64,000 nucleotides of DNA, taken from positions 5,837,001-5,901,000 of the forward strand of contig NC_081414.1 in the NCBI RefSeq assembly GCF_030272615.1. The letters are read 5' to 3'. The stretch comes from Cryptomeria japonica. Its lineage: Eukaryota > Streptophyta > Pinopsida > Cupressales > Cupressaceae. This document shows, piece after piece, positions 45,828 through 57,496 of the stretch. The notes below the pieces were generated by a model, which was not told the origin of the DNA, did not search any database, and saw only the letters and a program-made list of their open reading frames with translations. The position numbers and the translations under genes were made by a program. Numbering within the stretch: the first letter of the stretch is position 1; each line of letters starts with the position of its first letter.

Positions 45828-47428
45828 TGATAACTCAATGATGAATGAATAGTACCAAACCGGTACTAAGAGGGGGGGGGGGTGAATCAGTACAGACAAA
45901 ATACAAACCTAAACCGATTCAGTAGTGAACACTCCAAATGACTGGCAAATAGTGACACCGGTTTGAAACAGAGTGCAACCGGTAAAACTCAGAACAACTA
46001 AAACAATCATAAACCAGTTACTCACCGAGCTTTCCACTCAACTCAGAACTACACTACCATTTCACCCTTATGTATGAACAGGTAATCTATCATCATATCT
46101 TCACAATAGCTAGTTCAACATGTTTTATTGACAGGCATAAAACATAGAACCATCATATGCTTAACAGGTAATAACAAAGCATCACAAGATAAAAGCATCA
46201 CACATGACACACATATTTTTCATGTGGAAACCCAACTGGGAAAAACCACGGTGGGGATGAATACCCACAAGTTTGTTGTTGAACTCTTTGGAATTCCACT
46301 CTGTTAGAAGCCTTGTCCGGTTAAAGACATTACAAAAGGTTCTACCAGGAACCGATCCTGTTAGAGATCACCCGGTTAAGGGATGGCTACAATACCCGGT
46401 TAAGGGTTAAACCCTGTTAAGGGTACCTTGTTAGAGGATTTCAAGAACTCAATAGCTAAAGGATTTCCAGAGCTCTCTAGCTTTCCAAATCTCAATAACT
46501 TTGAGTTACCCTATTAAGGGATTTATAGCAAGCCGGTTAAGGCTACCCTGTTAGGGGATTTTCCAACTGTTGAGGTGGTTAGAGATCAACAGGTATTACA
46601 ATGATCTGGTAACAACACTCAATGCCAATGCAGATCCACTTAAGCTCCTCTTCACCTTCTACACTTACACTCTGCAGGTATCACTTCTCTCTTCTGGTCT
46701 GGCAAGGATCTCGTATCCCTTCTCTTGGATACTCACACACAGCTTTTGCCAACAACTTTTGAAAGAATCACATCATCGACCTTATAGGACAATAGATAGG
46801 TCGGTAGCATAAACCCTAAATCCTAGACCTGTTAGGTTAAGGAATTCAAACAGTTCAATCCCGATCATTGATCATACTATATTAAACGCAACAGATCTTG
46901 AATAAATCTCAATACATTCTCCATCGTTCATTATCCACCGATTTCATGGCGGCTGATAATCCATCACGCGTTTTCACCATTTACAAACTTCACACATTCC
47001 TGAGGTAGATAGGGATAGTCTTCTTCATGCAAGATCCTTCACGCGTGCAAGGCTGACATGGCAACACAATTTGTTCTTTGTTATACTACTTACTCATTAC
47101 ACAAAGATCACCGGTTGAGCCATACAGGCTTGAAGCACTTCAAACGGAAACCCTGAAGTTGAGACTACCAACCGGTAGTCATACAACGCTTCCATGTGCT
47201 AGTTCCCATAACCATATGCCGGTTCATCTTGAACAAGCACACCACTTCACTTTGGCACAAATGCTGGTTCACAGTGTTATACCGGTTCTCACATATGGTT
47301 CTCACAAATGCTGGTTCACAGTGTTATACCAATTCTACATATGCCGGTTCATACCTCTTCAACATATTGACATCAATGACAACATACAATGACATTATGT
47401 CCACATACCGGTTCACATAATGCCAACA
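45828..47428 (-). mobile_element. Solo LTR of a copia family related to element C
   Basis: The 1601 bp begin TGATAACTCAATGATG and end ATGCCAACA on the plus strand, flanked by the perfect duplication CATGC (45823-45827, 47429-47433). It shares with the C LTR the G run followed by TGAATCA (11 G at 45872-45882), the stretch GAAACCCAACTGGGAAAAAC near 46230, and the many GGTTAAGGG words. Overall identity is low, so it is a sister family and not a C copy. The orientation follows C. It contains numerous ACCGGT words. Confidence 0.85.
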
Positions 47429-47546
47429 CATGCAAGTGCTTCAATACCTGTTCATGAGAATAAATGTAACTAGTGATATTCAATGATGACACATTCAAGG
47501 CACATTCAAGTAACTAGTGATATTCAATGATGACACATTCAAGGCA
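47429..47546. repeat. Duplicated segment, copy 2, right part, with 44 bp tandem unit
   Basis: This continues copy 2 after the solo LTR. The 44 bp unit starting GTAACTAGTGATATTCAATG at 47466 is repeated at 47510. Copy 1 has a single unit. Confidence 0.8.
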
Positions 47547-49739
47547 CTCTTTGATCAAAGAATAATAGTAAGACTTGGGATAAGATAGTGTGTTATCTAC
47601 AACAAACTATGATACAGTCAAATCCAAAGATTATGGACAACAATAAGCCAAAATCAATGACATAGAACAATAATAAGCCAAGAATCTTAGCTTAATAAAT
47701 GTAACAACCAATACATAGTAATAGATTCAATCTTTTAGTACCAAAGAACACTACAAGTTAACATCTCAAAAACTGCAAAAGCCAGACAATATAATGAAGA
47801 ATATGTGTCCTTAATCAAAATGACACTATCATATGTTTCCAATATACTTTGATATGATAGTCAAATAATGGTTAATTTAAACTATATATTTTAAATAAGA
47901 TTTATTTGATTATATAGAAAAGATAAATGGAAATTAGGTCCAATTGACATGAAGATAAATGATAGTCATTGCTAAAATCAGTTTAAACTGTATTCATTTA
48001 GGGACCTTTCATAAAATATTGTCAACTTTCACATCATAAAAATATCTTAAAATATTCATTGTTTATAGTGATAAGAATTTGGTTGTTCCATACACCTTCC
48101 TTTACTATTTTAAAAATGCCATTGACTAAAATATTATGCAACAGTAGTATGGAGTGCATTTCATCTATTTTATGGCCAAAGATTTCATCATACCACTTTC
48201 TTTTCAAAGGCACCCAAAATTTGATGTGTAGTTACTTCCAAAATCTCTAAAATAACCCTACTTCTTGGTGTTGGCATCAGTTCTAGGATTTTATAGCAAG
48301 GGTTTCTATATTTTAAATGTCTATATTAAAATATCCTTTACACCCCCAACATTTAATTGTTGTGTTGGTATATAAGAAATATATGCATATCAAACCTTGT
48401 TCCTAAAATATTTATTTTTTGAAATCATGGAAACATTACATAATTTAAATGAAGGCAACCAAAAGAATGTAGAGAGATAAAAAACTCTATAGAGAAACTA
48501 TTTTACATACCTCAAATACAAAATCGTATGGTGGAAGAATAAAAAATGGCAAATCGAGGAAATAATGAAAGATCCACACCAAATTCTTATACAATGTAGT
48601 CCATTTGAAGGATTTTCATTCAACACAAGATAGTGAAGGGGTCGTTATGATGATTTGTTTGAAGGTAGTCACTACCATATAAAGAGTGAATAAATTGAAG
48701 AGCCTGATGAATTGCCAGTGTAGCATGAGAATGTATGATGTTAACAATAGCAAAATGATATTATGATGATGGTGAAACTATAAAAAGTTTTGATCATATT
48801 TTTATTGAGTATGAAAGAAACCAACTTGAGCCCATGAATGATAGGCATCATGTTGTAGAGTATCAACCCTTGTTGAACAAGGGTGTCACATTTTTTTGAG
48901 GCTCAATCAGTGCAAGGAGCCATCCTCTTTGCTTCATAAGCAGGTGAAGAAATATGGATGCACGTAGTTGGTAATGGTGGTTACAGTGATATATTTTAGT
49001 TGAAGGGTTTTCATTCAACACAAGATAGTGAAGGGGTCGTTACTAATAGTAATATACGTGCAAATTTTATTTGCTTCTTTGTATAAAACATGACATGAGT
49101 TGAAAAGTTTGAAAATTAAATATGAAGTGGTTTCAATTCACCATTTTGTATATAAGCAGAGAGGAGAGGTCAATGTCTTTTTTTATTTGCCTACAAAATA
49201 ATGATGAAATGGGTCATGATTATTATTACAACAATAAGTTGAATACATGAGATATTCATTGACTCAAATGAATGATAGTGTATTGATTTCTTCAAAATTT
49301 GCTACTTTCTTCCCCCGCTCTCTTTCCTCTCAGCTACATAAGACTATTTTTACTTGTAAAACTATTGATTTGGGTTGGTTGAGTTATTGTTTCCTTTGTA
49401 AGAATGAACATTCCAAAGGGAGATACCTATGCTTATTAAAGCCCTATTAGTTTGAGGTCAGAAGATACTGGGGGTTCTAACCACTTTGGGTTGAATATGA
49501 ATATAGAGTTTAACATGAAGAGTATGGTAGACTAAGGATCCTTTCAAGGTCAAGAGTTAGAGATGCTACAAGACAATATGATGTTTGAATCAAACATAGT
49601 GAAATTTTTTTATCAAAATGATAGTGATATGTTAGAAAAGGGTTTTCTTGCAGTTAGAAGGTTTTGTCTCAATTTTCACAATCAAGTGACAAAGAGCTTT
49701 AAAAAAGTCTTTCAATGATAATAACAAAACATTGTCTTT
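47547..49739. other. AT-rich stretch without recognised gene
   Basis: The only structure seen is a direct repeat of about 42 bp (TTTTCATTCAACACAAGATA, then GTGAAGGGGTCGTTA) near 48606 and again near 49002. The part nearest 49700 may be the 5' region of the LINE, but no ORF1 domain could be recognised in it. Confidence 0.45.
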
Positions 49740-50279
49740 CAAGCAAGAGATTACCAACCTGAGGAAGGAGAGATCCCTGATCCCCAAGTGGAAAGGACTG
49801 ACTCTTCTCTAGCCATGCCAATTTTTGAAATCCAAGAAGCCCAAAAATGTGCAATTTTGGGTATGAATCTTTTGGATTCGGATCAGAGTTTTGAAATTTA
49901 AGAAGCCCAAAAATGTGCAATTTTGGGTATGAATCTTTCAGATTCAGATCAGAGTTCAAGAACAGTGAACAATGTTTCAACCGACTCCAGAACTCCTAAA
50001 TGGGGTAATGAAGAAGAAATTTCCAAAATCCTCATCAACCCAAAAGCGGCTCCTGTGATAGAAACGGAATGGAAGCAACCAAAATATAGGAACAAGAAAG
50101 CATCAACTCCCTCAACTTCTCTAATAAGGAAATCCAACAGAACAGCTCAGGTTGATGTGGGATACATTTCCTCTTCCCCAGGACGGCCCTCTAACCAAAA
50201 AGTTAGAGACAAGGAGGCCAACAAGAACATAGCAGATGGAACTCAAAAAACTCTCAAAGAGCTGGGAATTGGTAAGTAG
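49740..50279 (+). pseudogene. LINE ORF1 C-terminal part
   Basis: Plant L1 ORF1 encodes an RNA-binding protein. Only a low-complexity, charged C-terminal portion is recognisable here, with KQPKYRNKKASTPSTSLIRK and a Lys/Glu tail ending ELGIGK. The frame stays in register with ORF2's position: its TAG (50277-50279) is followed by CT and then the ORF2 ATG at 50282. It includes an exact in-register 66 bp duplication (49827-49892 and 49893-49958), whose second copy has TAA where the first has CAA. No CCHC knuckle is seen. Confidence 0.6.
49827..49958 (+). repeat. 66 bp tandem duplication in LINE ORF1
   Basis: Two 66 bp (22-codon) copies starting GAAATCCAAGAAGCCC and GAAATTTAAGAAGCCC, differing at only a few positions. 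Confidence 0.9.
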
Positions 50280-50281
50280 CT

Positions 50282-51000
50282 ATGAAGATTATTTCTTGGA
50301 ACATAAGGGGCCTCAATAATCCCCATAAACATGATATTATTAGGAATATGATAAGAGATAGAAATCCTGACATTTTTCTTATTCAAGAAACCAAAATGGG
50401 TAGAGAAAAAGTTGAATCTTTGAAGTTCTTCAAAAACGGTAATGTTAGTGGGGGCAGTTTTGAGGGTGCTTCTGGAGGCATTGCTACCATCTGGAATCTT
50501 AACACTATTAAAGGTCAGGTCATTATTCAGGAAAGTAGCTTTTCTTGTATCAAATTTGAGCACCTAAAAGATGGTTCTTCATGGGTTCTCACTAACATTT
50601 ATGCTCCTAATACCTTAAAGGCTAGAAACTTTTTTTGGAAAAAGATCATCCAGGCTAGGGACAACTTCAAAAATCTTAGTTGGATGGTTATGGGAGACTT
50701 TAATACACCTTTGAAAGAGGAGGAAAAATTTGGAGGCAGTCCTCCTCAACTGGAAAGTAGGATGGCCCTCATGGATTTTATTAACTCTCAAGCTCTTAAT
50801 GATTTGGAGATACAGGGTTGCAATTACACTTGGACTAACAGACAAACTAGTAATGACCTTATCCAAGTGCGTCTTGACAGAACTCTCATTTCTGATGACT
50901 AGTATAGTTAGTATTTCTGTTCTTTGTCTACCCACATTCGGGTTGGATCCGATCATTTTCCTATCATCTTCATTGCTGACTTGATCAATAGAAGGAGAAA
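50282..51000 (+). pseudogene. LINE ORF2 endonuclease domain
   Basis: This is an APE-type endonuclease that would nick target DNA to prime reverse transcription. Motifs in order are KIISWNIRGLNNPHKHDIIR at the start, IFLIQETK with the metal-binding Glu (near 50370-50395), NIYAPN, VMGDFNTPL (near 50687-50712), QVRLDR, and GSDHFPIIF with the catalytic His (about 50947-50973). The 206-codon open stretch ends with TAG near 50900, and the SDH part follows in a shifted frame (50924-51325). Confidence 0.9.
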
Positions 51001-52914
51001 CTTTCCCTTTAGATTTGAAAAAATGTGGACCCTTCACCCTAACATCAAAAGAAATATTCAGAAATGGTGGAGTATCCAAGTTGAGGGAACGCCTATGTTC
51101 AAAGTTGTTAAGAAGCTCAAAAGTGTGAAGGACAACATTCGACTCTGGAATAAAACCAGTTTTCAGAATATATTTGAGGCTAAGAGTAAAATTCAGGAAA
51201 ACCTTAAAGAAATACAGGACCAGATCCAAAAGGATGGTTTCAGTACTATGTCTATTGCTGATGAAAATGAGATCCTTAAGAAATACCATGACATTATTGC
51301 CAAAGAGGAAATGTTCTGGAAGTAGAGATCGAGATGTATTTGGCTCAAGGAAGGGGACAAGAATACAAGATTCTTCCATATGTCGACTATCAAGCATAAA
51401 GCAGTCAATAGAATGAACAAGTTAGTTGTGGAAAGTGGGGAGTTGGTCAAGGAGGATGAAATAAGGAATGACTCTAAGAGGTATTTCTCGGATCTCCTAA
51501 AGAGGGATCACAGTCTGGATGCTGAAGCCCAATCCTCTTTTCTTCAGAACATTCCTTGTCTCATTGATGCTCAAATTAATGCCTCCCTCTCTTCCATTCC
51601 CACTATCTTAGAAATTAAAAATGCTGTTTTCTCCTTTGATGGTAACAAAGCACCTGGACCTGATGGTTTCCCAATGTTCTTTTTTCAAGATTTTTGGGAT
51701 ATTATTGGTACTGATGTTGCCAATGGGGTTAAGGAATTCTTTGGGGCTAGAAAACTCTTGAAAGAAATCAATGGTACTTTTATTGCTCTTATCCCCAAGA
51801 TTCAAGGTGCTGACTCTTTGGACAAATTTAGACCTATTAGCCTCTGCAACTCCTTTTACAAGATTATTTCCAAGGTCTTGACTACTAGAGTTTTGTCTAT
51901 CCTTCCTGCCTTAATTAAACACCAGCAAAATGGGTTTGTTCCTGGAAGACAAATTCTTGATTCCATTATTACAGTTCATGAGAACATTCATTCTCTTGTT
52001 AGAGCTAAGAAGCAGGGTCTCATCCTTAAGCTTGACCTCTCCAAAGCCTATGACAGGGTTGACTGGTCTCTTCTTCAGAAAGTTCTCACTTCTTTTGGGT
52101 TTGCCCCTAGAGTTGTGGATCTTTTCTCCCAACTTACTAGCTCTGTGTCTTTTGTTGTTCTTGTCAATGGTTCTCCTTCTACTTTTTTCCAAGCCTCAAG
52201 AGGTCTTAGGCAAGGAGATCCTATCTCCCCCATCCTTTTCATAATTTTGGCAGAATGCTTTGGTCGGACCATGGAAAATTTGGTGCAACAAGGGTCCTTT
52301 AAGGGCCTCCAACCTTCTTCTACTGACCTTATCTGTTCCCACCAGCAGTTTGTTGATGACATAATTATTATGGGGGAATCAAGTATCTCAGAAGCTAAAG
52401 TTCTGAAGTGTACCCTGTGTAAATTTGCCTATGCTACGAGGCAGCTTATTAACTGGGCCAAAAGTGATGTCTTTTTCATTAATACTCCAAAGAGAAGACA
52501 ATAGAGGATCAGCAGAATTCTGGAGTGTAAGATTGTTGACCTTCCTGCTACCTACCTTGGACTCCCCATGGGGATTGCCCCTCCTGATTCCTTCTGGAGT
52601 TCTCTAGTTGACAAATTTCACAAAAAACTTGCAGGTTGGAAAGGGGCCCTCTTAAGTCAAGCTGGTAAGCTCCTACTCCTTAAGGCTACTCTTCAAAGTA
52701 TTCCTATTTATGCTCTTAGTCTCTTCAGAATTCTAGTCAAGTATGCTGAAGCAATTGAGAAAATTCAAACAAGATTCCTATGGTCTGGGGTTGAGGAAAA
52801 GCAAAGAATGTCCTTGGTGGCTTGGGATCAAGTCTGTAGGCCGAAAAGAAAAGGTGGTTTGGGTCTCAAGAGGATTCATACTTTAAATGAAGCTCTCTTG
52901 TCCAAACAAGCTTG
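51001..52914 (+). pseudogene. LINE ORF2 reverse transcriptase domain
   Basis: RT blocks are KFRPISLCNSFYKIISKVLT (51822-51885), QNGFVPGRQILDSI, KLDLSKAYDRVDW (52030-52068) with the first catalytic Asp, SRGLRQGDPISPILF, and the catalytic FVDDIIIM box near 52345-52370, where the usual FADD has Val. The open stretch 51380-52504 has 374 codons. The sequence continues through LVDKFHKKLAGWKG (52568-52900) and is cut at the TSD GCTTG before element F. Stops lie near 51324 and 52502. Confidence 0.92.
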
Positions 52915-53283
52915 TGTTAGAGTATTTGGGTATTTACTTGATTAATTAAACATTATTTGTTTAATTATTTAGGTTCCCTTTATCTCTTTTACAATTAAGC
53001 TAACATTAGGTGCATATAATTAATTGTTTTAATTAATTATTATGTGCAAACCTAGGTTTTCCCTTTTTAGGGTTTCTTTACCTATTAAAGGTCGAGTTCT
53101 TTCTTTTCATTGTAAGAATCACATTACATATTTTTGTGAATATTGAACTCTCTCTTTTTGAGCATATTCTCTGTGTTTTGTATGTTCTTCAGATTTTACT
53201 TCATTGCTTCTCCTTGTAACAGGTTATTCGGCTTGCAGAAGATCTTTAGGCTCCTGTGGGGTTGTATTTTCTCAACTCCTATA
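52915..53283 (+). repeat. 5' LTR of element F
   Basis: It is near-identical to 55338-55704. It contains ATTAATTAAACATTATTTG, then GTGCATATAATTAATTG palindromic AT words, and TTTTTAGGGTTTCTTTACC, whose complement holds a plant telo-box AAACCCTA. Confidence 0.93.
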
Positions 53284-53295
53284 TGGTATTAGAGT
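53284..53295 (+). other. Primer-binding site of element F
   Basis: TGGTATTAGAGT directly follows the 5' LTR and differs by two bases from the initiator tRNA-Met site of elements A-D. Confidence 0.8.
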
Positions 53296-55327
53296 TCTGG
53301 ATCTGCAGCTGCCTGTTCTTGTTTTGAGAATTTTTTGCTTTGGAAGTAGATCTGGGGTTTCAGGAATTTTTTATGTACCAAGGGTTTGAGCTTTTTTTCT
53401 GAGTACTTTGGGCTTAAATGGACCTCACCATCGTGCTCAGAAGGCTTGAAAACCCTTATGGTCATATAAAATTTGACCTATTTTGGTTCTTGAGCCTCTG
53501 GGAGCAATTTTTTTCTCAGATCCAGCCCGTACGACCTTGGCACGTAGATCGAGAAAAAAATTTCAAAAAAAAAAAAAAAATTGCCTTTTTACGGCATGCA
53601 GGCCGAAATTTGCCTTTTCAAAATATTTTCTTTAAAAAAAGCGAAAAAGGCAACTAGGATTTAAAAAAAAAAAAAAATTTTGGCAAAAAAAAAACAAACA
53701 ATTTTGGGGGTTCCCACGGTACGCAGGGTACCGTGGGACCCTTGCAGGTGTCAGTACAGCCCTGCCGCTACCTGCCCTCGGGCCTCATGCCGCCGTTTAC
53801 CAGCGCTTCCGCCGGCCGCTGCATGTCGCCGCTTCAACCCCCACCGACCAGCTCTCCCCGCCGGCCAGTCTCCGCCCGATCGCCGCTTCCTTACCGACCG
53901 CCGCCTCCCTGTGCTGCCAGCTGCCAGGCTTGCCACCGCCGGTCTCCCCGCTTGGCTCGGCCTGCTCCGCGCTCAGCCCTTGCCCACCGCCTCTACCTGA
54001 CCTGTTTTCCGGCCAGCCACCGCTCCGCCACCCGACCGCCACCTCTGCCCGACCTATTTTCTGGCCAGCCACCGCTCCGCCACCGGTCCACCACCTGGCC
54101 GCTGCCCTGCCATCTGGCCGCCACCGGAGCTCCGCTCCTTGGCCACTGGACCACCAACAAGCAACCAGACCCCCTTTTTTGACTTTTTCAGGGGGGGGTT
54201 TGGTTTTTTGGCCCTATCTTGGGCATACGGAGTCGGATTTTGGCGAACGAATAAGCATCGGAAAGCTGGTTCCAAGGCCGACCTCGTGGTGTTGGTAATT
54301 TTTTCCAATTTTTCTATTTGACTATGTTTTTTTACAGTCAAAGTGAGGTCTCTTTTTTGCACTCCGGGAGACGTAGAATGAGCATCCGACCTCCGTTTTT
54401 CAAAAACTTTATATTTTCGGAAAGCGTGTTCTATGTTCTTTCTAGAAATATGAGTTTTTTTTCCAGATTCTGCTCCATGCATATTTTATTCAGTTTTTTG
54501 CTTTTCAGCACTCTGGTGGATATCATGGTTGTTTCAGGTCTTGGGATCTCTTTTCTGAGTAGGGTGTCTCTGTTTTGATTCTCGTTTCTATTTCCAGTCT
54601 TCTTATCATTGTAGCTTGTAATCATGCAAATGCACTGAGATAAAGTGCCATCATGCTTTGTTTACTTGGAATCTTGCATATCTTGTGTCTTGTTGTACAT
54701 GCACTGTTGATCAAGTGCCATGAGGGGGTTGATGTTTGCCTTTGTTTGCCATCTTCCTTTGTCCAGTGAGTGTTCCTTTCATGACATTCGCCTCATGATG
54801 ATGTGTCTCAGCACCTTTGATGTTCTTGGTTCTTCGTCATACAGTTGTTTTTGGCTGTCTTTTTCAGTGTTCCTGTCCCTCTCCCACTTCCGCATTATGA
54901 GGAGGTTTATCCTTTTGGTTCTAATGCTTCCGTGGTTCGATTGATCAGCTCTTCAGGCTTTGGTTTCTCATGCCATCTGTATCTTCGATTTCAGTTGTTT
55001 TGCCTTGTTTGCCTCCTGATTCAAGTAGTGTCATTTGAGGGCACTCATGCAGATTACAGTCTTCTCTACTTGGTCATGTTCTAGTTCAGTGGATGTTCTT
55101 CAGATCAGCAGTTATTCTTCGACAGAGTTTGCATGTTCTTCATGCTTCAGTGGTGTTCTTTTCCATCTCTTTTTGGAGTAGAGTTTTGTTCCCATGGGGT
55201 TTTCTCTATTTCTCCAGTTCATAGAGATTTCATTGTATTTGGGTACCTGATCAGGCCTTGTTGCCGAGACCCATCTTTATTGCTTTCAGTAGCTATTCTA
55301 GGTTTTAGCTTCTCCCTAAGTCTAGCT
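53296..55327 (+). other. Non-coding interior of element F
   Basis: There is no retroelement protein. The interior has A-rich runs (53560-53700), the word TTTTGGGGGTTC at 53702, a GC-rich block at about 53710-54170 whose frames are Pro/Arg/Ala-rich on every strand, and a T-rich remainder. The order resembles the 5' leader of copia element D. Confidence 0.75.
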
Positions 55328-55337
55328 TAAGGGGGAG

Positions 55338-55704
55338 TGTTAGAGTATTCGGGTATTTACTTGATTAATTAAACATTATTTGTTTAATTATTTAAGTTCC
55401 CTTTATCTCTTTTACACTTAAGCTAACTTTAGGTGCATATAATTAATTGTTTTAATTAATTATTATGTGCAAACCTAGGTTTTCCCTTTTTAGGGTTTCT
55501 TTACCTATTAAAGGTCGAGTTCTTTCTTTTCATTGTAAGAATCACATTACATATTTTTGTGAATATTGAGCTCTCTTTTTGAGCATATTCTCTATGTTTT
55601 GTATGTTCTTCAGATTTTGCTTCATTGCTTCTCCTTGTAACAGGTTATTCGGCTTGCAGAAGATCTTCAAGCTCCTGTGGGGTTGTATTTTCTCAACTCC
55701 TATA
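55338..55704 (+). repeat. 3' LTR of element F
   Basis: It is preceded directly by the polypurine tract at 55326-55337 and differs from the 5' LTR at only a handful of positions. Confidence 0.93.
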
Positions 55705-56231
55705 GCCTGGAGATGGTTTCATTCTGATTCTGAATGGTGCAAAATTTGGAGAAGTAAGTACTTTCTTCTATCTTCTTCTCTCTCTTCTTTTATTAATTCG
55801 GATTTCAGCATAAATGGATCCCACATTTGGAACCATGTTTCTAAATGTAAAGATGTGATTGCTAAAGGAGTGATATGGAAACTTGGAAATGGCAGAAAAG
55901 TTAGATTCTGGGAGGATCCCTAGCTTTTTGATAAACCCCTAATGGACTCCCATGAATGGGCCTCCCATGCCCCTTCCTGTATTGGTTCTTTTGGCTCCTC
56001 AGTGGCAAATTACTGGGATGGGAACAATTGGCAGAACATTGATAGTATCCACCCTATCCTTTCTAAGCTCAAGACCCATTTGTCTACTATATGGCTGAAT
56101 AATGAAGAGGACTCCTTGATTTGGAAGCATGATCCCAAAGGTACTTTAACTGTGTCTTTGATGTATTGTGTCCTTTCCCCCCCTCCTATAAACCCTTTCT
56201 GGTCTAAAGCATGGATAAAAGGTCTTGTTCA
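55705..56231 (+). pseudogene. LINE ORF2 C-terminal (zf-RVT-like) region
   Basis: This continues ORF2 in the phase left at 52914. It reads RWFHSDSEWCKIWRSKYF, then WKLGNGRKVRFWEDP, and DSLIWKHDPKGTLTVSLMYC, the segments that precede the zinc-binding region of plant L1 ORF2. A TAG near 55921 interrupts it. It ends near GLV (56221-56230), just before the typical PKV block, at the LTR of element G. Confidence 0.87.
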
Positions 56232-56966
56232 TGGTGAAAATGGATAACAATAATAACAATATTGAAAGGCTAAAATGAATTCAACCACTAAACCCTAGCC
56301 TAACAATGAACAAAGATCCACCATAACATATGAAGATTACCTAAGACAATGCAAATAATTCAAAATCACAAAGATTATACCATCACATGTCCAATAGGGT
56401 TTTGATCTCCATTCTTCCTATCTCCATTGATCTTGCTTGATATATTTGCTCTCAGATTTTTATATGCACAAGAGCTCAACAAAGAATGGAATGTGGTTGC
56501 AAGTAGGATCGTAGTGTAGCCAAGTCCTCCAAAATCAGTCATTAACATGTGTCATTAGGGTTTGACAATGAAGAAAGCATCTCCTTAAATAGAAGACACA
56601 ATAAGAAATGGAGGGTTAAGATTGAGAGGTGTAAAAAGAGAGGTTGGCTAGGATTAGAGGGTAGGTATAAGAAATACCAAAATAATGAAAGAGGTAGGTA
56701 GTGTATGAATTAAGAGATGAATGGCAAGATTTATTTAATTAATAGAAGAAGTAGGATAATTAAATAAATAAAATATTTATTTAATTTAGGAAAGGGATAA
56801 TTTAAATAAATAAATGTATTTATTTAAATGAGAAATAAGGCTAGAAGAGGATAAATGAATTAATTAAATAAATAAAAATTTATTTAATTAATAGAAGAAT
56901 TAGGCTTAGATAATTAAATAAATAAAATATTTATTTAATTAGACATGACAATTTTGAGTGTCTACA
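56232..56966 (-). repeat. 3' LTR of element G
   Basis: On the minus strand it starts TGTAGACACTCAAAATTG. The other end is within a few bases of 56232-56241, where LINE coding stops. It contains two near-identical palindromes of the form AATTAAATAAATAAAATATT (56758-56788, 56911-56940) and related AT words. The partner LTR is outside the window, so the exact end and TSD cannot be checked. Confidence 0.75.
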
Positions 56967-57212
56967 TTTTGCCCCTCTTTGAGACAATGCGGCTTGTCGC
57001 GTTGTTTCAAAGAAGATAAGATGAACTGATACAGAGTTGCCCCAAGATGGGAATTATATTCCCCCTCGAGAGATTGGATGAAAATGTCTGAAAAGATTGC
57101 AGACAATCTCTCGATAAGAAAGAGAGGCTAGAATGGATAGACCGGATGATGTGACAAATTCACAGGATGAAGAATACTGACTCGAGAAATGAGGGCAAAG
57201 GCTAGGGTAGGC
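56967..57212. other. Polypurine tract of element G and upstream region of the antisense gene
   Basis: On the minus strand CAAAGAGGGGCAAAA directly precedes the LTR start, an expected polypurine tract. On the plus strand this is the promoter-side region of the PMD gene. Nothing else is recognised in it. Confidence 0.65.
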
Positions 57213-57218
57213 TATAAG
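57213..57218 (+). promoter_or_regulatory. TATA-like box of the antisense PMD gene
   Basis: GCTATAAGATAG lies about 99 bp upstream of the first ATG. Position and sequence are suitable for a plant core promoter, but there is no direct evidence of transcription. Confidence 0.4.
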
Positions 57219-57311
57219 ATAGACCACGGGCAAAAGACATCCTCATTGTCATCTACACCCTCACGAGATCACAGTGCAGAGCAAGAAAAAGAGCAGCAGC
57301 AGTCAGCAGCG

Positions 57312-57377
57312 ATGGCTTTCGTACATAGATTCGACCGCGTTCGCCGATTCCAGAGACTAGCAGATGCAGGAGAGCCG
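57312..57377 (+). CDS. PMD gene, exon 1
   Basis: Twenty-two codons from the ATG at 57312 (preceded by CAGCAGCG) to CCG at 57377, strongly basic (RFDRVRRFQR). It is followed at once by GTAAGTACC, a consensus 5' splice site. Joined to 58166 the phase is preserved. The next in-frame stretch downstream of the donor has no PMD similarity, which supports an exon end here. Confidence 0.65.
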
Positions 57378-57496
57378 GTAAGTACCAGAAAACCTCCTCG
57401 TACTTTCACGCATTTCAAGTTTTGTCATTAATGCTCAATAGGTAGCAATAAATGCACTAGGAGTAGGGTATTTAAAAAATGCAAAAATGCGCAACC

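Larger units (their letters stand above)
52915..55704 (+). mobile_element. Element F: small non-autonomous LTR retroelement
   Basis: This 2790 bp element has LTRs of 369 and 367 bp, a PBS, and the polypurine tract CTTAAGGGGGAG, but no gag or pol. Flanking duplication is GCTTG (52910-52914) and GCCTG (55705-55709), and the LINE frame continues in phase after removal. LTRs begin TGTTAGAG and end CTCCTATA, so the ends are TG...TA and not TG...CA. Movement would have needed proteins from another element. Confidence 0.9.
49740..56231 (+). mobile_element. L1-type LINE, split by element F and cut by element G
   Basis: Non-LTR retrotransposon with the ORF1 tail (49740-50279), ORF2 endonuclease and RT (50282-52914) and, after the 2.8 kb element F, the ORF2 C-terminal region (55705-56231). 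The right edge coincides with the LTR of element G, so the remainder should lie beyond the window. The 5' end is not defined. Confidence 0.88.

Noticed and set aside
53050-53085. Telomere-like TTTAGGGTTT sequence as an interstitial telomere
   Set aside because: It is a single telo-box-like word repeated only because it is within both LTRs of F. There is no tandem TTTAGGG array.
53680-54300. Several long Pro/Arg/Ala-rich open frames on both strands
   Set aside because: They overlap in all frames in a GC-rich block of the non-coding interior of element F. The cause is composition, not coding. The same holds for 13470-13880 in the leader of D.
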